Position numbers and translations under genes: made by a program. 64,000 nt of DNA from CAWJFP01 sp963842155 (lineage in GTDB: Bacteria; Pseudomonadota; Alphaproteobacteria; JACZXZ01): assembly GCA_963842155.1 (NCBI GenBank), contig CAWJFP010000005.1:1-64000 (forward strand), written 5' to 3'. This document shows positions 8,988 to 27,727 of the stretch, in pieces (within the stretch, counting starts at the first letter, position 1; each line of letters begins with the position of its first letter). The notes beneath the pieces were generated by a model. That model ran no database searches. It had not been told where the DNA came from and saw only the letters and a program-made list of their open reading frames with translations.

Positions 8988-9749
8988 ATGAAGCTTGAGG
9001 CTTTGCGCGGCGCGCTCGTCGCCCTGCTGCTCGTTCTCGGTTGTCTCGCGCCCGCCGCCGCCCAAAGCGGACCGGCGTCCTCGGCGCTCACGCCCGAGCA
9101 GACCAAGGCGGTCGAGCAAGTCATCCAGGATTATCTCCTCAATCATCCGGAATTCATGATGCAGGTGCTGCAAAAGATGCAGCAGCATATGGCGGCGCAC
9201 AAGGAGGAGGAAGTCCGCGCGGCGGTCGCGGCGAAACATGACGAGCTCTTGGCGGATTCCGAAGCGGCGTCGATCGGCAATCCCAAGGCAGAAGTGACCA
9301 TCGTCGAATTCTTCGATTACAGATGCCCCTACTGCAAGCAAATCCAGGCGACCCTCGACTCCCTGGTCAAGCAGGATCCCAACCTGCGCATCGTCTACAA
9401 GGAGTTTCCGATCCTCGGTCCGGCCTCGACGCTGGCCGCGCGCGCTGCGCTCGCCGCCCGCAAGCAGGGCAAATACCTGGCATTTCACGACGCGATGATG
9501 GAATGGCGCGGGCAGATCGACGAGAAGGTCGTCTTCGAGCTCGCCAAGAAGGTCGGCCTCGATGTCGACAAGCTCAAATCCGACATGACGGACGCCGCCA
9601 TCGACGCCGTCATCGATCGCAATATGGCGCTCGCCCAGGCGCTCCACATCGACGCAACGCCCGGCTTCGTCGTCGGCGACAAGACGGTGGTCGGCGCCGA
9701 TATCGAAGGGGTCAAGGAAGCCCTCGCGGCAGCCCGCAAGCCCGGCTGA
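8988..9749 (+). CDS. DsbA family thiol:disulfide oxidoreductase
   Basis: The 253-residue precursor has a signal peptide (residues 1 to about 25, ending AAAQ), an N-terminal helical extension of about 65 residues rich in Gln, Met and Glu, and a thioredoxin-fold domain with the CPYC redox site (FFDYRCPYCKQ) and the cis-Pro loop DATPGFVVGD. It should introduce or isomerise disulfide bonds in the periplasm. The helical N-terminal extension is like that of the alphaproteobacterial ScsC/DsbA2 proteins, some of which form trimers. I chose ATG 8988 because it begins the signal peptide; the longer open frame upstream lacks protein-like composition. Confidence 0.86.
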   Translation: MKLEALRGALVALLLVLGCLAPAAAQSGPASSALTPEQTKAVEQVIQDYLLNHPEFMMQVLQKMQQHMAAHKEEEVRAAVAAKHDELLADSEAASIGNPKAEVTIVEFFDYRCPYCKQIQATLDSLVKQDPNLRIVYKEFPILGPASTLAARAALAARKQGKYLAFHDAMMEWRGQIDEKVVFELAKKVGLDVDKLKSDMTDAAIDAVIDRNMALAQALHIDATPGFVVGDKTVVGADIEGVKEALAAARKPG

Positions 9750-9758
9750 CGCCGGCGC

Positions 9759-11867
9759 TCAGCTCTTGGGCAAGCGCTCGAGATTGCGGTTGATGACGGC
9801 GAGGGAGCGGTCACCAGCCGGCAGATGAGCCTTGGCAATGGCCAAAGCGCGTTCGAGCGCCGAGCGCGCGGCGGCATGCTCGCCCATATCGACCAGCACC
9901 ACCGCGAGATTGCTCAAGGAGACCGCAAGATGGGGAGGCGCCGCGCCTTGCGCCGCTTCGATGCGGATGGCGCGTTCCAGAGCGGAGCGCGCCTGCACGT
10001 TCATTCCCAGATCCTGCAGCACGACGCCGAGATTGCTCAAGCATATGGCGAGATGCGGATGCCGCGGTCCCAGCACCATCTCGTCGATGCGAAGCGCGCG
10101 TTCATGGGCGGAGCGCGCGCCGGGCAGATCGCCGAGCGCCCGCAACACGCCACCCAAGCTGCTGAGACGCAGGGCCACGCTCGGATGCGCGGCGCCGAAG
10201 GCGCGTTCGTCGATCTTGAGCGCCCGCTTATAGGCTTCCCGGGCTCCCTGAAGATCGCCGAGCGCCCGCCGCACGCTCCCCAGATTGCCGAGACCCGAGG
10301 CGACAGTGGGGTGGTTCGGCCCATGCGCGTTCTCGTCCATCTCGATCGCGCTCTCGAAGGAGGCGCGCGCGGCCTCGAGCTCGCCGAGGTCGCGCAGGAT
10401 GACGCCCATATTGTTGAGCCGGGTCGCGATGGTGGGATGGTCCTGGCCCAGGATTCGTATGCTGATTCGCAAGGCCCGCTCGAAGGCGGCAAGCGCCGCG
10501 CGCTTCTCGCCTATCATATTGAGATGCGTGCCCAAGGCGCTCAGCAAGGGTGCGGCGAGCAGGCTGTCGCGCGCATAAGCCGCCGCCACCACGGCACGAA
10601 GATGCGGCTGCCAGGCGGCGAGCGCCGCGGGGCGGTTGAGCTGATTGAGACGGTTCGCCTCGGCGAGCACGGCCCTTTCTACCCCCTCGAGCGCACCCGT
10701 CATCGCCTCGGCGGCTTCGATAAGGGGCAGGCCCGCGAGAAGAGGGTGAAGACAGAGCGCGTCGTCCGCGCAAGGCTCGAGCAAGCCAAACTCGACGGCC
10801 CGCAGGAACGCCTCTTCGGCGATGCGGCTTGCGTCCTCGTCCTCCTCGTCGAGCCTCAGGCACGCCCACAACAAGCCACGCGGGATGGGGAGGCCGGGCG
10901 CGAAACAGCCGGCGCAAAGCAGCGCCGTCCGCGCCTTGGCATCGATCGGATCGCCGGGGTCGAGGCGGCGAAAGCCGAGGATGAAGCAATCGGCGGCGCG
11001 CGCGGCCTGCGTCGCCGGCCCGTCCTGGCCCGCGCCGAAGTGCTCGGGGCTCCGCGAGCCCATCTGACGCAGCTCGGCCAGATAGCTTGCCGGCAGGCCG
11101 AGCGGCTCGTAGCGCAGGCGACCTAGATAGCTCGCGGCCAGCCGCAGCGCCAAGGGTAAACCACCGAGTTCTTGGGCGATCGCTCGAAGGTTGCCATCGT
11201 CTTCCGCCAGCTCCGGCCGTCGGCGCCGCAGCAGGGCGACGCTCGCGCGCGGCGACAAGCTTTCCAGCTTGACGACCTGCGCCAGAGCGGTCGGCCAATC
11301 GGCCTTGCGGCCGGCGATCAGCACGCGGCTTCCGCCCGAGCGGGGCAGCCAACGCGCCAACAAGGCTTCGTCCTCGCAGTCGTCGAAGACGAGAAGGCGC
11401 GGCAAATCGCCCGCCCAGGCATGGCGAACAAGTTCGATTTGCACCGCCTGCGGTAGGTCGTCGAAATCCTCACGCAGCGCGAGGGCGCGCAAACCGCCGC
11501 ACAAGGCGACCTGGCCGGCGACGTCCTCGCCGTCGCCGAAGCTGAGCCAAAATGCGCCGCCCGAGAAGAAGCCGCCATAGCGATGAACGAATTCCGCGGC
11601 CAGCCGCGTCTTGCCGATGCCGGGTGGCCCGGTTATGGCCGCTACCGGCGGGGCCGTGGGCGCCTTTAGAAGGGCGGCGAGAAGCCTGAGCTCAGCCTCA
11701 CGCCCGGCAAAGCGAGGATCCGGCGGCAAAGGCATCGAGGAACCTGACGGGAGCGGCGTCGGCCGGGGAACCCGATCGAGGGGAAGCTGCGCGAGGGATT
11801 CGCGCGCAGCTTGCAATCGCTTCGGTGCGGTCGGTCGAGAGGTCAGCCAGCCATCGTCGTCGCGCAT
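9759..11867 (-). CDS. STAND-type ATPase with kinesin-light-chain TPR repeats
   Basis: This 702-residue protein has a short arginine/proline-rich head, an NB-ARC-like ATPase (about residues 50-330) with Walker A TGPPGIGKT and a Walker B-like LLVFDDC, a helical spacer, and at least five 42-residue TPR repeats of the kinesin-light-chain type (about 450-690) marked by LNNMGVILRDLGE-like units. STAND proteins act as ligand-triggered switches. There is no DNA-binding, kinase or nuclease domain, unlike AfsR-type regulators or Avs defence proteins. It lies divergently beside the polyketide genes and could control them, but nothing in the sequence proves that. Confidence 0.8.
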   Translation of the reverse strand: MRDDDGWLTSRPTAPKRLQAARESLAQLPLDRVPRPTPLPSGSSMPLPPDPRFAGREAELRLLAALLKAPTAPPVAAITGPPGIGKTRLAAEFVHRYGGFFSGGAFWLSFGDGEDVAGQVALCGGLRALALREDFDDLPQAVQIELVRHAWAGDLPRLLVFDDCEDEALLARWLPRSGGSRVLIAGRKADWPTALAQVVKLESLSPRASVALLRRRRPELAEDDGNLRAIAQELGGLPLALRLAASYLGRLRYEPLGLPASYLAELRQMGSRSPEHFGAGQDGPATQAARAADCFILGFRRLDPGDPIDAKARTALLCAGCFAPGLPIPRGLLWACLRLDEEDEDASRIAEEAFLRAVEFGLLEPCADDALCLHPLLAGLPLIEAAEAMTGALEGVERAVLAEANRLNQLNRPAALAAWQPHLRAVVAAAYARDSLLAAPLLSALGTHLNMIGEKRAALAAFERALRISIRILGQDHPTIATRLNNMGVILRDLGELEAARASFESAIEMDENAHGPNHPTVASGLGNLGSVRRALGDLQGAREAYKRALKIDERAFGAAHPSVALRLSSLGGVLRALGDLPGARSAHERALRIDEMVLGPRHPHLAICLSNLGVVLQDLGMNVQARSALERAIRIEAAQGAAPPHLAVSLSNLAVVLVDMGEHAAARSALERALAIAKAHLPAGDRSLAVINRNLERLPKS

Positions 11868-12207
11868 CGCTCATTTATACATAATCGGCGGATTCGAAAG
11901 CGGAATGCCACCGGTTTGATGTAATGTGTCGCGTATATCGACGCCAGTGGCGTGCCCCGACTCCGCTGGTGCGCTATGGGAGCTCGCCGGGGGGCGATAT
12001 CCGTGAAGAGTTGTGGCGCCTTACGGCACCGTAAGTAACTATGGATGTTCGACAAATCTTGGACGATAATTTCCGGTCGCTGCCAGCACCGACGCCATAA
12101 AAAGGGCAAAAAGGGGTCACGATGCTTGCTCTAGCTCCGCTTTCGACGCCAGGCCACTGCCGTTGGGGACAATACCATCGGCGCCGGGACGCAAGAGGCC
12201 GGAAAGC
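11868..12207. other. Intergenic region upstream of the polyketide synthase gene
   Basis: This 340-base gap separates the divergent STAND/TPR and polyketide synthase genes. It is AT-richer than either, especially at 11880-11960 and 12040-12110, and should hold both promoters. Short open frames here have no ribosome site. I could not identify a confident promoter or operator. Confidence 0.4.
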
Positions 12208-19673
<7,466 letters not shown>

Positions 19674-19677
<4 letters not shown>

Positions 19678-21002
19678 GCAAGGGGAGCAACATGTTCGGC
19701 CTCTCGCCCGAGGCCAGGGCCATGCTGCTCAAGCAAGCCTCCGGCCGCCGCGCAGGCGCGGAGCAGCCGGAGCCGCCGCGTCGCAAGCAAGGCCACCGGT
19801 CCGCCAGCGGAATGGCGAACCTTCCCGGCCAGCACGAGCTGCAAGCCGTCGTTCAGGCGGCTGAGACGCTCGGCATCGCTAATCCCTACTTCCGCGTTCA
19901 TGACGGCATCGCCGGCGCGGAGACCGTCATCGAGGGGCGTCGCTACGACAATTTCGCCTCCTATAACTATCTCGGCCTCAACGGCGATCCGCGCATCGCG
20001 GCTGCGGCGACCGAGGCCATCGGACGCTACGGCACTTCGGTTTCGGCCAGCCGCCTCGTCTCGGGCGAGCGGCCCGTCCATCGCGCGCTCGAGCAGGGGC
20101 TCGCCGCCCTCTATGGCGCCGAGGACTGCCTCTGCTTCGTCAGCGGCCACGCGACCAACGTCACCGTCATCGGCCAGGTGATGAAGGCCGACGACCTGAT
20201 TCTCCATGACGAGCTCGTCCACAACAGCATCGTGCAGGGCGCCGTCCTGTCGACGGCGCGGCGCTTCACCTTCCGCCATAACGATGTCGAGGCGGCGCGC
20301 GAGCTGCTTGAGACGCGTCGGGAGGCGCATGGCCGCGCCCTCATCGTCATAGAAGGCCATTACAGCATGGACGGCGACATTCCCGACTTGCCGGCCTTCA
20401 TCGACCTCGCGCGCCGCCATGATTGCTGGCTGATGGTGGACGAGGCCCATTCGCTCGGCGTGCTCGGACTGCGCGGCTATGGCCTCGCTGAGCATTTCGG
20501 CATCGATCCAAGCGGGGTCGATCTCTGGATGGGGACGCTCAGCAAGACTCTCGCATCCTGCGGCGGCTATATCGCGGGCAGGCACGCGCTCGTCGATTAT
20601 CTGAAGCACGCCGCGCCCGGCTTCGTCTATTCGGTGGGGCTGCCGCCGCCCATGACTGCGGCCGCGCTCGCCGCGCTCGATCTGATGCTCGCCGAGCCGG
20701 AACGGGTCGCGCGGCTGCGCCGCAACGCCGCGCATTTCCTCAGCGAGGTAAAGGCGGCCGGGCTCGACGCGGGAACCTCCATCGGGGCCGGCATCGTGCC
20801 CGTCGTCACGCGGAGCTCGATTCGCGCCGCCCGCCTCGCCGAGGCGATGTTCCGCCGCGGCGTGAACGTCCAGCCGATCCTATACCCCGCCGTGCCGGAG
20901 CGCGGCGCGCGGCTGCGCTTCTTCATTTCGGCCGCCCATTCCGACGAGCAGATCACGCGCGTCGCGGCCATCCTTCGCGAGGAGACGGGCCGGCTGGCCT
21001 GA
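19674..21002 (+). CDS. Alpha-oxoamine synthase (PLP-dependent, SPT/KBL/BioF family)
   Basis: The 442-residue protein is a fold-type I PLP enzyme of the family that condenses an acyl thioester with an amino acid and releases CO2 (serine palmitoyltransferase, BioF, KBL, ALAS). The PLP lysine is Lys291 in GTLSKTLAS; other family marks are the YNYLG motif, the cofactor-contacting Asp in MVDEAHSLG and VSASRLVSGE. The GTG start at 19674 overlaps the PKS stop (GTGA) and has GGAGG ten bases upstream, so the two are translationally coupled. It most likely off-loads the ACP-bound chain as an amino ketone. The amino acid (Ala, Gly or Ser) cannot be read from sequence. About 45 residues of N-terminal extension precede the catalytic domain. 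Confidence 0.88.
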
Positions 21003-21045
21003 GCGGACCTTGCAGGCCTTCCGCCGGCCAGGCGCCGCGCGGGCG

Positions 21046-21732
21046 TTAGACCGGCACGCCGCGGAATCTCACGCCCAGGCGCACGATCGAGATCAGCATG
21101 CGCGAGAAGAGTTCCATATCGACCGGCATGCCGCGGCGCCAGACATCGAGCAGCAGCACCATGCGTACCTGGTCGCTGTCGTTCCAGGCTTCGTGGCGGT
21201 AGGTATCGTCCCATAGGAGCCAATCGCCGTCCGCGAGGCGATATTCGGAATTGGCGATCCGCAGCACCGAAGCGGGCTCGCCGTCGGCGAGCTTGGGCAT
21301 TGAGAGCGCCAGATAAAAGCGCAGCACGCCCCTGAACGGCCCGCGATGGGGCGGGATGTATTTCTTCGAGGTGAGGAAGGAGAGCGAGGCCGAAAGCACG
21401 TCCGACGAGCCCGAGACGAGCGAGGCCAGTACGGGGCAGCGGGCCATGTTTTGCGGAATCTCGGCGCCGTAGGCCTTGAGGATGAACATGCGCCAATCGC
21501 GGTCGTCGTTTGCCGAGATGGCGGTCTGCTCATGCATGATCTCGTGGAAGCGCGGCACGCGCTCGAGCTGCCCGCCGATCTCCGCGGCCTCGTCGCGGAT
21601 TTCCCGCCAGGCAGCGGCGAAGCGCCGGCCGTCGGGAAAATGCGCGTCGAGATCGAGGATCGGCGGTCCGGCGAGACGGCTATCGTAGATTTGGCGGATG
21701 ACGTTGGCGGCCTGATCATAGAGGAGGCTCAT
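21046..21732 (-). CDS. Aspartyl/asparaginyl beta-hydroxylase family dioxygenase
   Basis: The 228-residue protein matches the Asp_Arg_Hydrox/LpxO family of Fe(II)/2-oxoglutarate dioxygenases. The two iron histidines are visible in PPHRGPFRGVLRFYL and DTYRHEAWN, with the 2-oxoglutarate arginine in QVRMVLLLDVWR. Family members hydroxylate protein Asp/Asn or lipid acyl chains (LpxO). It converges on the polyketide/oxoamine synthase pair with a 43-base gap. A role in hydroxylating their product is attractive but inferred from position. Confidence 0.82.
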   Translation of the reverse strand: MSLLYDQAANVIRQIYDSRLAGPPILDLDAHFPDGRRFAAAWREIRDEAAEIGGQLERVPRFHEIMHEQTAISANDDRDWRMFILKAYGAEIPQNMARCPVLASLVSGSSDVLSASLSFLTSKKYIPPHRGPFRGVLRFYLALSMPKLADGEPASVLRIANSEYRLADGDWLLWDDTYRHEAWNDSDQVRMVLLLDVWRRGMPVDMELFSRMLISIVRLGVRFRGVPV

Positions 21733-22199
21733 GCCAGGTTCCTTTTGGTTCGTACTGACTACGCCGCCCGAGACGCTAGCCTGTGGTGCTCCCTTTCATC
21801 GCTCCCCGCCCTAGCCTCCTATTTTTTCCGTCCCCGCCTCGTCAATCGAACCGAGCCCCGTCATAGGCGTGTAGGCCCGAGTCCATATTAGATCAAGAAC
21901 CAGCCCGTGGCATATTCAACGACAGGTCTTCCGCGCCGAATTGTGGCGACAGCTTTATGTAAGGCGTATCGTTGAGGACCGGAGGAGGCCAAGGATGGCG
22001 AAGATCGCCGCCGCCCGTCGGGAGCCGGCGCCTCCGTCGCGGCCTCGGCGCTTCCTGGCGACATTCACGACAAGCGCTTGCGCAAGCATGATAAATTCGG
22101 TCTTGTCGAGCTCGGCCGGCAGCCGCTTCGAGGTTAGCGAAAATGGCTTTCGATCGCCGTGACTAATCCGTGGCGAGCGGGCAGGCGGAGGAGGGAGCG
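21733..22199. other. Intergenic region with one possible small ORF
   Basis: This 467-base gap lies between the hydroxylase-family gene and the RraA-like gene. It is irregular in composition, with AT-rich runs around 21800-21900. Only a short ORF at 21995-22162 has a convincing ribosome site. The promoter of the hydroxylase gene should lie near 21740-21850. No repeat or terminator was clear. Confidence 0.3.
21995..22162 (+). CDS. Possible small protein of 55 residues
   Basis: A GGAGGAGGCC ribosome-binding sequence lies just before ATG 21995. The frame runs 55 codons and is rich in Arg, Ala and Pro in its first half, then Ser. It has no membrane segment, signal or known domain. It may equally be chance, since high-GC DNA gives many such frames. 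It ends 38 bases before the RraA-like gene. Confidence 0.25.
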   Translation: MAKIAAARREPAPPSRPRRFLATFTTSACASMINSVLSSSAGSRFEVSENGFRSP

Positions 22200-22904
22200 A
22201 TGGGCAAGGACAGCGCGATATTCAAGGCGCTCGGGGCCGTATCCACGGCCATGATCACGACCATCCTCTTGAAAAGGGGCTTGCGGCGGGTCTGGATGCG
22301 CGGTCCGCGGCCCTTGCGGCCGGATTTGCCGCGCCTTGTCGGGCGCGCCTTCACCCTCCGCTTCGTGCCGGCGCGCGAGGATCTGGCCACGCCCAAATCT
22401 TGGGCCTCGCCGCGCTCGACTCGCGGCGCCATCGAGGCCATGCAGCCCGGCTGCATCGCCGTGGTGGATGCGATGGGATTCACGGAAGCAGGAATCTTCG
22501 GCGACATTCTTTGCGCGCGGATGGCGCAACGCCGCGTCGGCGCCTTGGTGACGGATGGCGCGGTGCGCGATGCGGCGGGAGTGCTGGGAACCGGCCTGCC
22601 GGTCTGGTGCGCTGGCGCGGCAGCGCCGCCCTCGGTCGCGGGCCTCACCTTCGTCGGCTGGCAGGAGCCGATCGGCTGCGGCGGCGTCGCGATCTTTCCG
22701 GACGACATCATCGTCGCCGACGGCGACGGCGCGGTGGCGATACCGGCCGCGCTCGCGGCGGAGGTGGCGGAACTCGGCCTCGAGCAGGAGCGTCTCGAGG
22801 GCTGGATCATGGGCGAGGTGGAGAAAGGCGCGGCGCTGCCGGGGCTTTATCCCCCCGACGCCGCGACAACGGCTCGCTACGAGGCTTGGCGGAAGAAGAA
22901 ATAG
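22200..22904 (+). CDS. RraA family protein
   Basis: The 234-residue protein has the RraA/HMG-aldolase fold: PGCIAVVDAMG, a conserved GDILCARMAQRRVGALVTDG core and FPDDIIVADGDGAVAIP. Members include regulators of RNase E and class II 4-hydroxy-4-methyl-2-oxoglutarate/oxaloacetate lyases. The core carries the Gly-Asp and the GALVTDGAVRD loop common to both, so I cannot choose between them. ATG 22200 follows GGAGGAGGGA. It is transcribed alone. Confidence 0.78.
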   Translation: MGKDSAIFKALGAVSTAMITTILLKRGLRRVWMRGPRPLRPDLPRLVGRAFTLRFVPAREDLATPKSWASPRSTRGAIEAMQPGCIAVVDAMGFTEAGIFGDILCARMAQRRVGALVTDGAVRDAAGVLGTGLPVWCAGAAAPPSVAGLTFVGWQEPIGCGGVAIFPDDIIVADGDGAVAIPAALAAEVAELGLEQERLEGWIMGEVEKGAALPGLYPPDAATTARYEAWRKKK

Positions 22905-22936
22905 GGCCCGAGCCGCCGCATCTCTGGGCCCGGGCG

Positions 22937-23317
22937 CTAGTCCGCGACTCCCGCGACGGCGAAAATGCGGAACTTGGCGACCTTGTCGCGCATCGCCCGT
23001 AATTCCTTCTGCGCCGGATCGTCGTTCCAGGCTTGCATCCCCTCCATGCTGTCGAAGGCATAGACGGTGAATCGCTTGGGCGGCGTGCCCATTATCGGGG
23101 TGATTTTTCCGCCCAGGATGAGGAAACGCCCGCCATGTTTCAGGATCAACGGACGCTCGCCATCGACATAGGTAAGGAATCCGGCCTCGTCGGTCACGGT
23201 GATTTCGTTGACGACATAAATCGGCGGTTTGGCCTGGGCATGAAGGTTTTCAACCCCAATCGTCCCGACCACAATCGCTGCGATCAGAGATAATGCAAGC
23301 CAATAACTCATTTTCAT
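22937..23317 (-). CDS. DUF1330 domain-containing secreted protein
   Basis: The 126-residue precursor has a signal peptide (MKMSYWLALSLIAAIVVGTI, cleaved near HAQA) followed by a DUF1330 dimeric alpha-beta barrel domain of about 95 residues (PPIYVVNEITV ... GRFLILGGKI). Most DUF1330 proteins are cytoplasmic, so a periplasmic version is a variant. The biochemical role of the family is not known. It converges on the RraA-like gene with a 32-base gap. Confidence 0.8.
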   Translation of the reverse strand: MKMSYWLALSLIAAIVVGTIGVENLHAQAKPPIYVVNEITVTDEAGFLTYVDGERPLILKHGGRFLILGGKITPIMGTPPKRFTVYAFDSMEGMQAWNDDPAQKELRAMRDKVAKFRIFAVAGVAD

Positions 23318-23424
23318 CGCTTCTTCTCCACTCACTCTGTTCGTCGTCTCCACGAAGGTTAAATTCCGGGCCGCCGCTCACAAGAATTCCTGCGCGCGCA
23401 ATGGCCCGCGTCCTGCTTACATGC

Positions 23425-24147
23425 CTAACGCCCGGCGTCGAGTTCGCGATAATGGCGGAAAATTCCCATTTCGTTGAAGGGAATGCGGCGGTCGGAGGCG
23501 AGATAGGCCGCGATGCGCGGCCGCGCCGCCACCTTGTCATGGAGCGCCACGATGCGCGGGAGCTTCTTCTCGAGCCGAGCCGTGGTGCGCGGGAAGGCGT
23601 AGCGCAGGCCCTCGAGAATCTGGAAAAGCGAGAGATCGGGGTAGGTGAGCCGCGCGCCCACGAGATGCCCGCCGGCCGCCTTATTGTCTTTGAGGACCTC
23701 CTCGAAATAAAGCAGATATTTTGGCGCGCGCTGTTTACGGAAATCCGCGCTGCGCCGCTTGGCCTCCTTCTTCTGCTCCTCGTAATAGAGTCCGCTGGCA
23801 ATGGGATGATGGGTATCATGGATCTCCACGATGAAGTCGGCGATGGTGAGCTGAAGCTGGTGCGTCCAAATCCTGCCGCCCTCGCTCGCGGGAGCGAGCC
23901 CTAAATGCGCGCCGAGATAGAGCAGGATATTCGCGGTCTGGCCGATCACGAGCCTGCCCGCCTTGAGGAAAGGCGGCGCAAAGGGCGGCTGCTCGATCCC
24001 GCGGCCCTCGAGGAACCGCAGAAGCGCCGCCATGCCGCGGGGGCGGCGGGCCACGTCCAGATAGTCGACGCCGGCCTCCTCGAGCGCGAGCCGCACGAAT
24101 TCGCCGCGGCCCTGGATCTCCGGCCAATAGAAAAGCTCGTAGCGCAT
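23425..24147 (-). CDS. Glutathione S-transferase family protein
   Basis: The 240-residue protein has a thioredoxin-like N-terminal domain (YELFYWPEIQGRGEFVRLAL, with the Tyr of the YW/YF start and the Gly-SH-binding QTANILLYLG) and an all-helical C-terminal domain. The pattern is closest to sigma/mu-like GSTs. It would conjugate glutathione or reduce peroxides in the cytoplasm. The gene starts 13 bases after the end of ureG on the same strand, so it may be the last gene of the urea operon; there is no obvious functional link. Confidence 0.83.
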   Translation of the reverse strand: MRYELFYWPEIQGRGEFVRLALEEAGVDYLDVARRPRGMAALLRFLEGRGIEQPPFAPPFLKAGRLVIGQTANILLYLGAHLGLAPASEGGRIWTHQLQLTIADFIVEIHDTHHPIASGLYYEEQKKEAKRRSADFRKQRAPKYLLYFEEVLKDNKAAGGHLVGARLTYPDLSLFQILEGLRYAFPRTTARLEKKLPRIVALHDKVAARPRIAAYLASDRRIPFNEMGIFRHYRELDAGR

Positions 24148-24160
24148 CGCTCGGCGGCTC

Positions 24161-24807
24161 CTATTCCGCGGCGAGCGCGAGGCCGCCGGCGCGTTCGATG
24201 AAGGCGGCGATCTCTGCCACGCCGCGATCCTCCTTGAGGAGGGTGAAAAGAAAGGGCCGCTCGCCGCGCATCCGCCTCGCGTCCGACGCCATCACCTCGA
24301 GGCTGGCGCCCACGAGCGGCGCCAGATCGATCTTGTTGATGACGAGAAGATCGGAGCGCGTGATGCCGGGCCCGCCTTTGCGCGGGATCTTGTCGCCGGC
24401 CGCCACGTCGATGACGTAGATCGTGATGTCGGCGAGCTCGGGGCTGAAGGTGGCGGCGAGATTGTCGCCGCCCGATTCGATGAAGACGAGCTCGAGGTCG
24501 GGGAAATGCCGGCTCATCTCCGCGATCGCCTGGAGATTGATCGAGGCGTCCTCGCGGATCGCCGTATGGGGGCAGCCTCCCGTCTCGACGCCCATGATGC
24601 GCGCGGGCTCGAGCGCGCCCGAGCGGCGTGAGGAACTGCGCGTCCTCCTTGGTGTAGATGTCGTTGGTGATGACGGCGAGGCGATAGCGCGCGCGCATCG
24701 GCCTTGCAGAGGCGGTCGACCAGCGCGGTCTTGCCCGAGCCCACCGGCCCGCCGACGCCGACGCGCAATGGACCCTGATAGGCAGCAGCGGGCTCTTGTC
24801 GGGTCAT
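24161..24807 (-). pseudogene. ureG: Urease accessory GTPase UreG, two frame breaks
   Basis: UreG hydrolyses GTP to drive nickel insertion into urease. All parts are present but in three frames: the N-terminus with the P-loop VGGPVGSGKTAL, the middle AVITNDIYTKEDAQFLT, and the C-terminus with MGVETGGCPHTAIRED and the nucleotide-specific NKIDLAPLVG. One extra base near 24699 and one near 24625 account for both breaks. The restored protein is about 214 residues, the normal size. The ATG at 24807 overlaps the ureF stop. If these are sequencing errors, the gene is intact. Confidence 0.85.
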
Positions 24808-25480
24808 GAGCGGAACAGCCTCGTATATTGCGTCTCGTGCCGCATCGAGGTCCAATCCACCATGAAGGCGGCCGAGCCGATATCCTCGAGCGGCGTCGCC
24901 AGCGCCGCCGCGACCGCCGCGGCCACTACGGGCTCGAGGGCGGCGATGGCGCGCTGCCCGTCGGTCTGGCCGAGCGGGATGAGCCGGACGCCGGCCGAGA
25001 CGAGATTCGCCGCGAATGATTGCAGATAGGCGCCGAGCGCCGGCTCGAGATCGATCTTGCACGGCGCAGGCGATGGCGACGGCAACGGGCAATGCTATGG
25101 CGCGTGCGCCACGCTCCAGCGCGAAGGTAGTCGAGCCGAGGCGCGGGCCAGGCCTGGCGCGTCACGGCGAGGAAGGCCGCGCCCTGCTGCGTGCTTTCCA
25201 AGGCCGTCTCCGCGCTGGCGCGGAAGGCCGATGCGAGATCGGCGATCTCGTCGAGCCGCGCGGCATCGTCGGCCGCCTCGTAGGCGGCGCGGAAGATCAT
25301 GGCATCGACCCGTCCCGCGCCCGCGCGCAGGATATGGCCGATCCAATCGACCAAGGTCGCTCGGTCGGTCACCAAGCCGGCCTCGACGGCATATTCAAGC
25401 CCATGGCTGTAGCTGAACCCGCCCGTCGGGTAAGCGGGCGAGAGCCAGGCCATCAAGCGATAAAGCGCGGCGCGGTCCAT
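24804..25480 (-). pseudogene. ureF: Urease accessory protein UreF, two frame breaks
   Basis: UreF forms the UreD-UreF-UreG complex that activates urease. The N-terminus (LMAWLSPAYPTGGFSYSHG) and the C-terminus (SFAANLVSAGVRLIPLGQTD) are unmistakable but lie in different frames, joined through a third frame (LERGARAIALPVAVAIACAV). The breaks are near 25110 and 25060. The restored length of about 225 residues is normal. The start at ATG 25480 lies four bases after ureE, and the stop overlaps ureG, so the operon spacing is preserved. Confidence 0.83.
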
Positions 25481-25484
25481 GGTT

Positions 25485-26002
25485 CTAATGATGCTCATGG
25501 TCGTGCGGATGTCCATGCCCATGACCATGACCATGACCATGATCGTGGTCATGCGCGTGATCATGGTAAGCGGCATTATAGGCGCCGCTCTCGGGATTGA
25601 ACGGCGCAGTCACCTCTTCGACCTCGGCGCCGAGGCCGCGCAGCATGGCGGCGATGACATGATCGCGATGGATCAGGATATGCGCGGGCGCGATCTCGGT
25701 CGGCAGATGGCGATTGCCGAGATGCCAGGCGAGCCGCGCCAGCGCGACCGGCGAGGCGGCCGTCACCTTGAGCAAGGGCTCTGCGGCGGCGCGCACGCGG
25801 ACATAGCCGCCGCTTGGCAGCTTGAGCCCGTCGCCCTCGCGCATGAGGATCGTCCGCGGCAAGTCGAGCAGAAAATCGCTGCCGTGCTCGGCGCTGAGGC
25901 GCAGCCGCCGGCGATGGCGGTCGTGATAGGGCAGCGTGATGCTGTCGCGCTCTTCGGATGCGGGCCAGGCTCCCGCTGGCAGGATTTCGAGCACCCGGTC
26001 CA

Positions 26003-26003
<1 letters not shown>
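25485..26003 (-). CDS. ureE: Urease accessory nickel metallochaperone UreE
   Basis: The 172-residue protein delivers nickel to the urease activation complex. It has an N-terminal peptide-binding domain (to about residue 75), a central metal-binding domain with the conserved LAWHLGNRHLPTEI and HVIAAMLRGLG, and a histidine-rich tail of about 26 residues made of alternating His/Gly/Asp. Such tails bind several extra nickel ions. The start ATG overlaps the ureC stop (ATGA), so translation is coupled. The reading frame is intact although both neighbours are broken. Confidence 0.92.
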
Positions 26004-27717
<1,714 letters not shown>

Positions 27718-27727
27718 GAGGCCTCCC

